Assembly: GCA_002245135.1 (NCBI GenBank)
Contig: NGBS01000011.1
Span: 106,213 to 170,212 of the forward strand
Length of the DNA stretch: 64,000 bases
Origin: Proteromonas lacertae
Taxonomy: Eukaryota > Sar > Bigyra > Opalinata > Proteromonadidae
Direction of reading: 5' to 3'
The position numbers and the translations under genes are program-made. The notes under the pieces were generated by a model that was not told the origin of the DNA, did no database searches, and saw only the letters and a program-made list of their open reading frames with translations. Positions 55,566-64,000 of this stretch are shown one piece after another; the stretch's first letter is position 1; each line of letters begins with the position of its first letter.

Positions 55566-56075
55566 CTAGACCGCATTAACCATCAAGCAATGGAACTTAA
55601 GTCTTAGACTAGCAGCTTTCTTATAGACTGGATAGTAGATCTCAGACTTACACTTTCCCATCGTGTACTCTGCTGATATCATTCCTTCCATGGAGTATAG
55701 GAATAGACATGCCCGGCTCTGGTAAATGCTCTTCTCTACGATCTCATGATCCTTCAACTCACAGTCGGTGATACGATGAAGGCAAGTCCTTAACACTTCC
55801 TTAGCTTTGATCACTGACTGATGAACTACCTTGAGTAACATCCTTACTGAGCTGTGAACTTCCAAGTCACTCTCAGTGATTCCTTTGTTAGCATTGTCGA
55901 TCATGATAAAGTGCGTGTCCAGAGCTAATTGTTCACACTCCGATAACTTCTCTTGAGCTTCCTTGACTAGAAGAGTCCATTCATTACCTTCTTGGATTCC
56001 ACGATCGGCCTTATGAATACACACTCTCGGGTAGATTGGTAAGAGTCTCTTGTCGGGTTGATGAATTGAGATCAT
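55566..56075 (-). CDS. Helical protein, element 2, 169 aa
   Basis: ATG 56075 (MISIHQPDKRLLPIYPRVCI) to TAG at 55568-55566. It is mainly alpha-helical, with several Cys and His (KVVHQSVIKAKEVLRTCLHR). The style resembles the other helical proteins of this element. It ends with two consecutive in-frame stops, TAG TGA, directly before the next ATG. Unknown function. Confidence 0.55.
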   Translation of the reverse strand: MISIHQPDKRLLPIYPRVCIHKADRGIQEGNEWTLLVKEAQEKLSECEQLALDTHFIMIDNANKGITESDLEVHSSVRMLLKVVHQSVIKAKEVLRTCLHRITDCELKDHEIVEKSIYQSRACLFLYSMEGMISAEYTMGKCKSEIYYPVYKKAASLRLKFHCLMVNAV

Positions 56076-56115
56076 GTTTCTGGAGTAGGCAAGAAATTTA
56101 ATAATAGCTTATCGG

Positions 56116-56448
56116 CTATGAGCTCTTCCTCTGAGGGTGTCGATGATGAAGATGATGATGACTTCTTCGATCCGATGAATCTACAGCCTGATGCTTTACG
56201 TACTTTCTCTTGACCCTGAATGTGAGCTGACGACATCTCTTGAGTTCTTCTCGTTGAACAGGAGTAAGTCGATAAGCTTCTCGGTTAAAGATCTCCTCGG
56301 GACTTAGTGTTCTTTCAGTCATGCTCCCATCCTTGTTAAACTTAAAGATCATTATCGTAGCATCCAGATCGATAGTGCAATACTTGCCTTTCCTATGAGA
56401 GTCTTGGTTATTGTCAGAGTCACTTCCATCCATAGAGTTGTATTCCAC
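56116..56448 (-). CDS. Small charged protein, element 2, about 105-110 aa
   Basis: The probable start is the ATG in NSMDGSDSDNNQ; the frame is open a few codons upstream. An acidic start is followed by CTIDLDATIMIFKFNKDGSM, a Glu/Arg-rich segment and a His/Arg-rich end (RRSHHHLHHRHPQRKSS). It lies between two other minus-strand genes with short gaps. Unknown. Confidence 0.45.
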   Translation of the reverse strand: MEYNSMDGSDSDNNQDSHRKGKYCTIDLDATIMIFKFNKDGSMTERTLSPEEIFNREAYRLTPVQREELKRCRQLTFRVKRKYVKHQAVDSSDRRSHHHLHHRHPQRKSS

Positions 56449-56475
56449 TCCTTGATAAATTACCTTACTGTACTT

Positions 56476-57157
56476 TTAATTACCACTGACAAACAAGTCC
56501 TCGGAGGATTCATTGAGTGCCTCAATGCTCCTCCGGGACTTCTCTATCTCCTTTAAATCTTGATCCAACTTCATTTGAATCTTGCTCCTTGTTCTCTCAT
56601 CCACCTTCTTCACATTCACGTGGACGTGTTTATTCCTTTGCTTACTCTCACTTACTTCATCGATGAGTTCCCAGACTTTCTCGGGATAGATGATCATCAT
56701 GTCTCCATCCTTCCAATAGCCCGAGGTAAGCGATTGCTTATAAACCGATCGATAGACGTCTCCTTGATTGTTGAGCCATAGCTTATAGCGATCAGTGTAC
56801 TTAGGATTCACTGATACTCCAAAGTACCACGATGTTACCTTTACTTGATCATCAGAGGATGAAGTCGTTGTTGAAGTCTTGAGCTCTCCAGTCTCAGTAA
56901 AGAACTTTGCTTTCAATGAACCTAGTTGACTTCTACTATCCTTCATCAAGAGATAGAACGGGTGCTGACGATCACAACCTGCTGGAACATCCAGGCAGAT
57001 TCCATCACTTACACTCTCGTTGAACTTCTTTGAGTTGAATACTTCTACTTCGATCTTGAGGTCCCATAAGAATTGTAAAGCATAACCTTTGTGTAGATCT
57101 CGGTACTAGAATATAGATGGGTAGTCGTACCTCCGAAGCTTTGTTGAATCTCGACAT
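56476..57157 (-). CDS. Hypothetical protein, element 2; one 25-nt intron
   Basis: Exon 1 (57131-57157, MSRFNKASE) joins exon 2 (56476-57105) across a 25-nt GT-AG intron (57106-57130), giving 218 residues. The start and splice extend an open frame exactly. The protein begins with a beta/alpha part (GYALQFLWDLKIEVEVFNSK, DVPAGCDRQHPFYLLMKDS), then VTSWYFGVSVNPKY, and ends in a long charged helix (KVDERTRSKIQMKLDQDLKE). No family recognised. The tiny intron shows the element is adapted to the host spliceosome. Confidence 0.6.
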
Positions 57158-57386
57158 CCACAAACGAAAGGAGTGCATCGATAGATTGGAGGAGTAAGGA
57201 CTGGGTAATGTTGATAGTCGATAACTAAGTCCTAGGAGATCTCAGGTAATGTCTTCTCCGAGGATTGCATGGTAGGGACTGTCATCTTTATCGATGAGCT
57301 ATTGATGGTAATCATGCTCTTCCAGGAATTCATTCAATGAAGGGAGTAGTTCAACTTTTCCTATTGAAATAACCCAAGTGCTTACA

Positions 57387-57739
57387 ATGCCTAAGAAACT
57401 TACCCAGGAGAGTGATGAAGAGATCTACTAGGTCGATGATCCCTTTAACAATGAACCTGACGATGACTCCTTGAAATCAATTCACTTGAATCTTCCATGG
57501 ATCCAGATTGCAGGCTTTGCAAGTGACCTCCAGAACTACTACCATTAAAGGGTATCTAACAACATTAACTATTTTGAATCAGGTCCCGATAACTTCATCT
57601 CCTAGATGATCTTCATCGTCTATACGCAGAAGCCAAGTGGTTAGCAAGAGATTTAAAAGCTGATCTGATGGATGCTGAAGGTACCATGGAGGAACGCGTT
57701 GTTTCAAAGTCCAAGGGTGATAAGAGACGAAGACTCTAA
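57387..57739 (+). pseudogene. Small acidic/basic gene remnant, element 2
   Basis: ATG 57387 (MPKKLTQESDEEIY), then TAG at 57429-57431, then acidic coding to 57548. After one or two intron-like GT-AG blocks, basic coding ends SKSKGDKRRRL at 57739. It may be a broken gene or one with unrecognised introns. 57158-57386 shows nothing. Confidence 0.35.
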
Positions 57740-57893
57740 CTAGCTTAACAACGTCCCTTGATAATTCACTTGCTTTATCATCACCTTCTATCTTATTGGG
57801 ATCAATTTTACATGAGTAAAATCATTTATACACGATTGCTTAAGACCGAGAATTCATCTAGTTGCAATTTTCCAAACGATCCCGACAAAGTCT

Positions 57894-58659
57894 ATGAGTC
57901 CCAGGAAGTCATCACGCAGATCATCATCATCAACCAACTCTAGCATTGATAAGTCATCCAAGGAGGGTAAGAAGCTCCGAGTAAAGAAACAAGGAGCTAG
58001 TAGTAGAACCATAAGGAAGTCATCACCGATGATTACGGAGCAAGGTAAAGCAACACTCCGGGAAGAACTCATTGAAGCCATTGTGGATAACTTAAGCTTA
58101 TTAGCAACCATTGCTCCAGACTACATTAACGATGAACCTTTAAGTACACCACCATCTACTCCTAAGAGACTTACAAGGAAGAGCACAGCCCGAGGAAGTA
58201 AAGAACAACAACAACAACCAAGGAAGTTGAGCCCAATTAAAGTTGGTAGCTACTCGTAAGGCCGGGAATAAACGAGATGTTAGAGTTCATCCAGGATGTG
58301 ATCGTAAGGTACCTTTAAAGTCCAAGGATGAAGTTAAGCTTATCAAGACTTCTTGTAATGAGACTGGAGGACACGACGCTATCCAAGTAAAGGATCTTGC
58401 TTCTTATAATGGTACAGTGATACTAGTTAGTCTAGATGGCCAGATGATTATGGAGATGGATCCAGACCACAACCAGATAAGACTTCATTTGGATCCTGAC
58501 TTTAACCTAGCAAAGGAATCCATGGAGGTATGGGACAATGCATTCTACGTTCCTTATGATGATACTAAGAACTTCTTCCGAGTCTGTGATGATGCTTTAA
58601 CCTTGTTAAACCTCCCGAGAATGGCATCCACCTTCAAGAAGATGGTGAACCATAAGTAG
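57894..58659 (+). CDS. Ser/Arg/Lys-rich basic protein, element 2; frames overlap
   Basis: The first frame (57894-58259) starts MSPRKSSRRSSSSTNSSIDK, strongly basic and Ser-rich, then a helix (TLREELIEAIVDNLSLLATI) and a Pro/Thr/Lys linker. It overlaps by 17 bases a second frame (58243-58659) that continues KAGNKRDVRVHPGCDRKVPL and a beta-rich acidic end. One frameshift would make a single protein of about 250 residues. Such basic tails suit DNA condensation or packaging, but that is inference. If the overlap is natural, these are two translationally coupled genes. Confidence 0.5.
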
Positions 58660-58837
58660 TTGCATTATGAGCTTAGTTCATTTACTTACGATAGCTGTCT
58701 TGTCTTGGGATGATAAGCCTTTTACCTTGATGAACTTTGATATCAGCTGATGAAGACCTCGGTAAAGCTCTTATTGTTGATTGATAAGAACCCTCTTAGC
58801 AAAACAACACCGTAAAGTCAAGGGATAAGTAATTACT

Positions 58838-59908
58838 TTAAGGATCATCAAGAGCTGTAAGCTTATTGATAACATCACCTGTCTTGTATAGTAGCTCCTC
58901 CAACTGCTTATCATCAGGAGTATAGACAACAACTATCTTGTTGATGATCTTCAAGTAGCTCTGATTCAACGATCGGATACTTTGCTTCTGTTCATCATCC
59001 TGGTACTTGAGTTCTTTCATCAGCTTCAGGCACTTTACAAGATGACCTTGAATGTATACCGACTCCTTCTTCTTAAGAGTTGATGATATTCCCATGGAGT
59101 TGCAATAACTTTTCTTGGAATCCTTAGTTAAGCAGGTGAGTTGGATGTGATCATTAATGGAACCTAGGTACTTCTTAAGGCAGTAAGGACAGAGACCACA
59201 GGAAATGTTCTTATCGGTGACTCTAGCAGCAGTAATCACGGGATTATCAACATCGATCACGTCCATTGGATTAGCAATCACGGTATAATGATATTGAACT
59301 TGATCATCCTCCTCGGCTTCAAGGTAAAGTAAGTGAACAAAACGATCAGGAGAAGTCATCGGTAAAGTACGGCTACTGCGTCTGGCTAATCGTAAATGCG
59401 ATCCCTTCAATTGATAGATGTGAACACCCACATTATTGTTCTCTTCAAAGGAGTCGATGAGTCTGAAAGATGATATTGGATTTGCTATAGGGTGTTGGTA
59501 GTTAATGATGTACTTGCTCAAGTACTTGGAGTACATCTCAGGATTCTCAATGGCTGCGTTCTTACTGAGTTGATGATGATGAAGAGCTGCGATTGCGGAG
59601 TAAGCAAAGCTGAACATAGCAATACGTACATTTATAATACTGCTAGGATCAATCACTTCCTTGGGCACCTCCAGCAGTGCTTCGATGAAATAAACTTTGT
59701 TGACCCGTGACTTCTTAGCTGGATGATCCTCAGCTGCCTTATGAAGTTCCTTATGTGATCTCTTGACCTTACCTTCGGAGGATGAATCTACCAGTGGTGT
59801 GTAGTTGCTTACCTGGGATAGTTGAGAAGCTAAATTGAAGTCCCTGGAGGTGTCTTGTTCTATGACTACTTTATCATTCAATGGAGATGTTGCTTGGGTT
59901 GGATCCAT
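58838..59908 (-). CDS. Stand-alone domain resembling N-terminal region of Maverick-type polymerases
   Basis: An intact 356-residue frame. After an acidic/basic linker come VGVHIYQLKGSHLRLARRSS, VHLLYLEAEEDDQVQYHYTV and CGLCPYCLKKYLGSINDHIQ followed by LTC. This is the pattern found upstream of the exonuclease domain in transposon and viral type-B polymerases: LL-x-L, HY-x-V/I, then a CxxC...H...C finger. No polymerase motif follows; the chain ends in helices. It may be an exapted polymerase domain, a terminal protein or a DNA-binding factor. The similarity is from pattern memory and needs a profile search. Confidence 0.5.
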   Translation of the reverse strand: MDPTQATSPLNDKVVIEQDTSRDFNLASQLSQVSNYTPLVDSSSEGKVKRSHKELHKAAEDHPAKKSRVNKVYFIEALLEVPKEVIDPSSIINVRIAMFSFAYSAIAALHHHQLSKNAAIENPEMYSKYLSKYIINYQHPIANPISSFRLIDSFEENNNVGVHIYQLKGSHLRLARRSSRTLPMTSPDRFVHLLYLEAEEDDQVQYHYTVIANPMDVIDVDNPVITAARVTDKNISCGLCPYCLKKYLGSINDHIQLTCLTKDSKKSYCNSMGISSTLKKKESVYIQGHLVKCLKLMKELKYQDDEQKQSIRSLNQSYLKIINKIVVVYTPDDKQLEELLYKTGDVINKLTALDDP

Positions 59909-59939
59909 TTATACTTCACTAGGTAAACGATTTCAACTA

Positions 59940-60270
59940 TTCAAGGCTATCGAAGTTACCAATTGTAAACTCCTGGTTCCACGATTGGTTTCCACGATTG
60001 ATTTACTAATCACCAGCGTAGCAAGGATAGTCAAGAGCGTGATTAGAATCATCACCTCGAGGTAACCAACACTTCTAGATAGCTTCCAGGAGTACCCGTA
60101 AGAGATCGTCTCATAGATAGGTATAGGTAGGTATAGAAATAGCTTACAGGAGTTCCCGTAGGGAAGATGACCCCGTTGAGAAGTAGACCCCGTTAGGAGG
60201 AATCCCGTAGGAACCTTACGTAAATGGGACTATGGGACATTATCACAGAGTCCCATTTATATATTATATA
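59940..60270 (-). repeat. Element 2 right terminal region
   Basis: Its reverse complement matches element 1's left end from the terminus through CGTAAGGTTCCTACGGGATT, AAGCTATTTCTATACC and the CCTCGAGGTGATGA segment, to the GTTACCAATTG part. The internal palindrome is reduced to about 35 bp at 60224-60258. Confidence 0.8.
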
Positions 60271-60276
60271 TAAATC
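60271..60276 (+). repeat. Target-site duplication of element 2, right (TAAATC)
   Basis: Same six bases as 53087-53092. Confidence 0.85.
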
Positions 60277-61050
60277 AACACCTCCTGGGGATGGTAACAA
60301 CGCTGACAATAGTGTTGTGAACCTAAGTCTTCAACAAGAACCACTAACATCTATCATCGATAATGATCCTGAGCTTCAACTTCAACAATAAGAAACAGAC
60401 AACTAAACATTATCTGATAATAGTCAATGTTAACAGGGTGATGTCCTTCTAAATTGCCTCCAACAACACCGAGATGTTTACCAAGTACGATACTATGTGG
60501 CTATGGTAACTCAACAAGATCCAACCTTCCCTAAGCATCTTCAGATCATCAACGCTGCCTATGTTTCAACTCCCTGAGTAGATACTCTCAATTCAACTTT
60601 CTGGAAGAGAGGCAACATTGGTAAAGTCTTAATGTTCTTGCTAGTGATCAAGGATTCAGTTATCTATCCCGGCAAGGAAGTGTCTAGTGATGGAGCTACA
60701 AGGAGTTGCAAATCAAGGAGTTCAACAACAGTAACCTCAAATACCTCCTCAGAATCCTGAGCAACCAGCAGCTGCTTCAATGACTTCACCATCTTCATAA
60801 TTTCCTAGTACTTAAAGTCTATGTTGTTGTAAGCAAAGTCACCCAAGATAGTAGCTCCTTCCAAGTATGAGGTCATCTCTCCGATCACCGTCCTTTAGAT
60901 GATGTTCACGATACCACTTTCATTGACAGTAGCTCCTCGGCCAGTGACCATTCTCTTGCTTTGTCTATTTTGGAGATTGAATAAGCCAAAGTTGCTAAAG
61001 ATGAGGAACTCGATGAAATTTTCTTCCTCTTGAACGTATTATAACAACTT
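60277..61050 (+). pseudogene. Decayed GC-richer frame, older host of element 2's insertion
   Basis: Joining 53041-53092 to 60277 across element 2 gives a continuous coding-like frame (GKSTPPGDGNNADNSVVNLS). It continues with stops through LLNCLQQHRDVYQVRYYVAM, FWKRGNIGKVLMFLLVIKDS and Gln/Ser-rich pieces. Composition is like elements 1 and 2. It may be a remnant of a third related element or another viral gene. Confidence 0.45.
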
Positions 61051-61098
61051 CTTATCTATATCAAAACCCCAACAAACATTTAATTGCATAATCTATAT

Positions 61099-62258
61099 AT
61101 GATAGATCTTTATTTTTATGTTTCTTGTATATGTTTATCTGCAATTCTGTTAGAGATTTTTAATCATAAAACACAGCCAAATGTGTATTATTTAGAAGCA
61201 ATAGAGATAAAAAAGAATTTGTATTTAACATCATACTATTATGATAGCAGATTTAAAGCGATTAGATTAATCTTATATAATTACAATAATAGTAATATAT
61301 ACAATATATCATGTATATATGAATATCATAGAATAAGCCATATATGTAGAATGGAAGTATATAATAAATTAGCAGAAGATAATACATTAGTTAATATTTT
61401 AATTTTTATCACTTCTTTTCCTGTAAAAGTCGTATTAAATAACAAAGCTATAATTATTAAAAATAAAAATAAAAATGAAATTCTCAAAAAGTCAAATATT
61501 ACTGTTTGTATAGGAAAGATGGTTAATTTCTCAGCATACAATATGTTGATTGAAATGATTGAATCTTATCTTTATTTTGGAGTTGATCATTTTGTTATTT
61601 ATAAAACATCTGCTTCAAAAAATGTGAGTAAAGTATTAAACTACTACCAAGAAAAGGGAGTGCTAGATATAGTTAGATGGAAAAATGATTTTGATTTAAA
61701 GTATGCAAAGTATAAAACTTACGGTCAAAGAGTTAAAATAAACGATTGTTTCTACAAAAAACTATTATACGACTAACAATATAATAATGACAGATTTAGA
61801 TGAATTGCTTTGGCCGAATAATAAATTCACAATTATGGAAATGTTGGAAAATATTGAAAAAGTTAAGAAAAAGAAAATATGATGTATATTATTTTCAAGA
61901 GAAAATATTTAAAAGAAATTATATACCATATTTCGATAGATTTGTTCATAACATTGAAGATTGTGATATTTTTGATTATCATGATTGTTGTGATTATACT
62001 TGGAAATGGCCTAAAATGATAATTAGAAATTTAAAAAGAATTACATCATTAAGTATTCACTGGATTACAGGAAGTTTATATAATTATACTGAAACAAAAA
62101 TCAACAGTAAAATAGGATATATAAGACATACAAGAAGAATTTATCCATATATAATTAGTGGATTAATAGGAAAATGGTCAGTTTGTGAATCTGATATTAG
62201 AGAAGGTATAATCAAAATAAAATCACAACTTGCTAGGTTTATAATTTTAAATAATTAA
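61099..62258 (+). pseudogene. Glycosyltransferase family 92-like protein, two frameshifts
   Basis: Start ATG 61099 (MIDLYFYVSCICLSAILLEI), a signal anchor. Family 92 landmarks occur in order: ITVCIGKMVNFSAYNMLIEM, YLYFGVDHFVIYKTS, VLNYYQEKGVLDIVRW, YGQRVKINDCFYK, IIMTDLDELLWP (metal-binding DLD), then a C-terminal WKWPKMIIRN and HWITG. Frames change near 61775, just before the DLDE motif, and near 61890 in an A-rich run. Family 92 enzymes transfer galactose to N-glycan cores in animals; the acceptor here is unknown. It is broken unless the slips are sequence errors. Confidence 0.65.
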
Positions 62259-62351
62259 AATCTATAAATATAAAATTCAATAATTAATTTAGTACAGTGT
62301 TTTACAATAGTAATGATATACAATATTTCATAATTCTTATAAATAAACTGT

Positions 62352-63254
62352 CTAAATTTTCCATCTACTGTGATTGATTTTAGAGCTTTTATTAATATAA
62401 TGTAAATATGAAGGAGGTATTTTTTCAGGATTTATATACCAGTCTGTGTGTAAAATAGAATATGGAGGCAAAGATCTATATGTATTACCTTTAAATCTTC
62501 CAAACATAGAAGTACTTCTTCTTAATTGAAATGTTGTGTCAATATCACATTGAACTAATGAATAATATTTATTTTTCCATATTATCTCATAATGAGTCTT
62601 AGATATTGCTTTATTTTGTTCATAAAAGAAGTAGTTGGATAGAGGATAGTAGTTTGGTAAATTGCTTACTACTATTGAAGGTCCAATAACATCTATTCCT
62701 TTGCATCTATCAAGAATGTATATATAAAAATGTAGTATATCATAAGGAGCAGTAATTAATGAAATATCACAATCAGTTAATATATAATACTTAAAGTGAT
62801 TAGTTTGAGTTATATTTTTAATAATAAAAGGTAATTCATTATTCACCATTTTAAACCAGTTCTTAGTTTTAAGTTTGATGAAAATGATTTCATTTAATTC
62901 AATTAGATTTTTTAAATAGTTTTCAGTTTGTTGATAAGTTGTAAAATGATCAAGTATATATATTAATAGTTTATATTTTCTTTTTAAATGTTTAATGTTC
63001 TTTAGCAAAATTTTAAGAGAAAATAGTCTATCTCGGCTTAGTATAAATATAGGTATAATTGAATTATAGAAATAATTATTTATTTTGCTAAAATTACATT
63101 TTAACTTGTTATATACATTAATATTTTGGTTAAATATATTTAAATATACATATTCATTATTTTGATTTACCTTTAGACTAATTTTTGGTTTGTATTCATA
63201 ATTATATAATATTATAGAAAGAAATATAATATTCAATATAAAAAATATGATCAT
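62352..63254 (-). CDS. GT-A type glycosyltransferase, type II membrane, 300 aa
   Basis: The frame is intact. The anchor is at residues 2-17 (IIFFILNIIFLSIILY). The lumenal domain has IPIFILSRDRLFSLKILLKN at its start, YYILTDCDISLI (the DxD metal and nucleotide-sugar site), CKGIDVIGPSIVVSNLPNYY, and a C-terminal PYSILHTDWYINPE followed by YLHYINKSSKINHSRW. This layout is typical of GT-A enzymes of protist and bacterial glycan loci. Donor and acceptor are unknown. It converges on the family 92-like gene and is divergent from the gene at 63502. Confidence 0.6.
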   Translation of the reverse strand: MIIFFILNIIFLSIILYNYEYKPKISLKVNQNNEYVYLNIFNQNINVYNKLKCNFSKINNYFYNSIIPIFILSRDRLFSLKILLKNIKHLKRKYKLLIYILDHFTTYQQTENYLKNLIELNEIIFIKLKTKNWFKMVNNELPFIIKNITQTNHFKYYILTDCDISLITAPYDILHFYIYILDRCKGIDVIGPSIVVSNLPNYYPLSNYFFYEQNKAISKTHYEIIWKNKYYSLVQCDIDTTFQLRRSTSMFGRFKGNTYRSLPPYSILHTDWYINPEKIPPSYLHYINKSSKINHSRWKI

Positions 63255-63501
63255 TATAATCAGGATACTATCAAAGTTAGCTAGGTTAAAAAGTATTATT
63301 TGGTTGTATTTCCTATTATTTTACTTTTATCTACGCTTTGTCATATTATTAATTAAGATATACAAAAATATATAAAAATATCTAATTAAGAATAATGATA
63401 ATGAAATATTTGATTTTAATATTATTCTTTTCTTTGTATAGTATATTATTATATTTGTATATATCACTAATGTATATAACATATGAGTATATTTTTATTA
63501 C

Positions 63502-63920
63502 ATGTTATTTTCAAGACGAAAGATAAATAATAGAAAAGTACATAGTTTAGAGAATTATAAAAAATGGATAGATACTTTCTTCAAGAATGTTAAAAAGAAT
63601 GTGATTGTATTTACAGACAATAGAAAATTATTACAACAATATAAACCTTTAAGAATATTTTATTACAATAGTATTGAAGAAGTTCAATTAATATCAACAA
63701 GTCTAATCTTTATAAGTATCAAATGAAAATAGAGCCATGTGTATATGAAAGAAGTTGGAGAAGTAAAATGATATGGAATTCTAAGCTATATTTTATGAAA
63801 ATTGCAATTAATTATTACTATTCTCCAACATATATATGGATTGACATAGGATGCATGAGATACCAACAGAATTATATTAATTTACCTGATTTAAAAAAAA
63901 TAAAACAAACTATCATCTAA
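63502..63920 (+). pseudogene. HtrL/YibB-like glycosyltransferase, frame-broken
   Basis: Two frames overlap at 63723: the first has WIDTFFKNVKKNVIVFTDNR, the second SKMIWNSKLYFMKIAINYYY and TYIWIDIGCMRYQQ. The last is the hallmark WxDxGxxR segment of the HtrL/YibB family. A frame slip between VQLISTSL and IEPCVYERSW divides the gene. An upstream start or anchor may lie before 63502 (hydrophobic codons from about 63401). The C-terminal end is short compared with relatives. Confidence 0.5.
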
Positions 63921-64000
63921 TAATGAAATGAATTTCTTTATAACTAGAAGAAATTCATTTATTCCAGAGAAAATACTAAGTTATAAGTGCTTATATATAA

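Larger units (their letters stand above)
53093..60270. mobile_element. Element 2: 7178-bp relative of element 1 with different genes
   Basis: The left end begins TATATAGTATATAAATGGGA; the right end read inwards is the same with one change. It is flanked by 6-bp TAAATC copies. About 60 bp at the left and about 320 bp at the right match element 1's ends, but no internal gene is shared. The right palindrome is reduced to a short remnant. Composition is GC-richer than the flanks on the left. Genes use tiny GT-AG introns (30 and 25 nt). No transposase, integrase or full polymerase is seen. Element 2 lies inside an older GC-rich decayed frame that resumes at 60277. Confidence 0.87.

Noticed and set aside
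57758-57943. Plus-strand frame ahead of the basic protein
   Set aside because: It overlaps the better supported SR-rich frame in another phase and lacks coding character.

Overview
This is nuclear DNA from an AT-rich eukaryote, most likely a flagellated protist. Intact host genes at the left end are split by very short GT-AG introns (26-43 nt, placed exactly by protein frame), stops are standard, and there are large pieces of HYDIN, a central-apparatus protein of motile cilia. I cannot name the species. About two thirds of the window is mobile or virus-derived DNA.

Layout. 1-4114: four ordinary host genes: PRPF4-type splicing factor (5' end outside the window), REV7/MAD2L2, pantothenate synthetase and a WWOX-like dehydrogenase. 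4115-17240: repeats, then a decayed Maverick/Polinton-like block holding acidic, basic, membrane and zinc-ribbon proteins, a long fiber-like gene, a truncated packaging ATPase, and a compact divergent two-gene module with matched promoter-like motifs. 17681-21378: a broken ABCG transporter and a C-terminal HYDIN fragment, abutting an antisense, frameshifted structural gene at 21379-24683. 26580-27890: a fucosyltransferase-like gene. 28557-37418: Maverick replication and integration genes: polymerase B, a possible single-strand-DNA-binding protein, a second integrase fragment, an Ulp1-type protease, and an integrase.

37428-44692 is a complete 7265-bp element with 6-bp target duplications (CTCTGG), about 330-bp inverted terminal repeats that each contain a 193-bp palindrome, and GC content clearly above its surroundings. 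44700-48206: an N-terminal-half HYDIN fragment on the minus strand, followed by a Tc1/mariner-like MITE. 49833-52884: decayed viral-type and glycosyltransferase genes. 53093-60270 is a second complete element, 7178 bp, with the same ends and a different 6-bp duplication (TAAATC) but wholly different genes. 61099-63920: three more glycosyltransferase-family genes, two of them frame-broken.

The main discovery candidate is the pair of about 7.2-kb GC-richer elements. They share termini and size, make integrase-like 6-bp duplications, use the host's tiny introns, and carry no transposase, integrase or full polymerase that I recognise. Their cargo includes a fiber-like coiled-coil protein with a globular tail, zinc-ribbon proteins, all-helical proteins, a Ser/Arg/Lys-rich basic protein and a stand-alone domain resembling the N-terminal part of Maverick-type polymerases. 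They may be non-autonomous or two-part relatives of Mavericks mobilised by a Maverick integrase; that part is inference.
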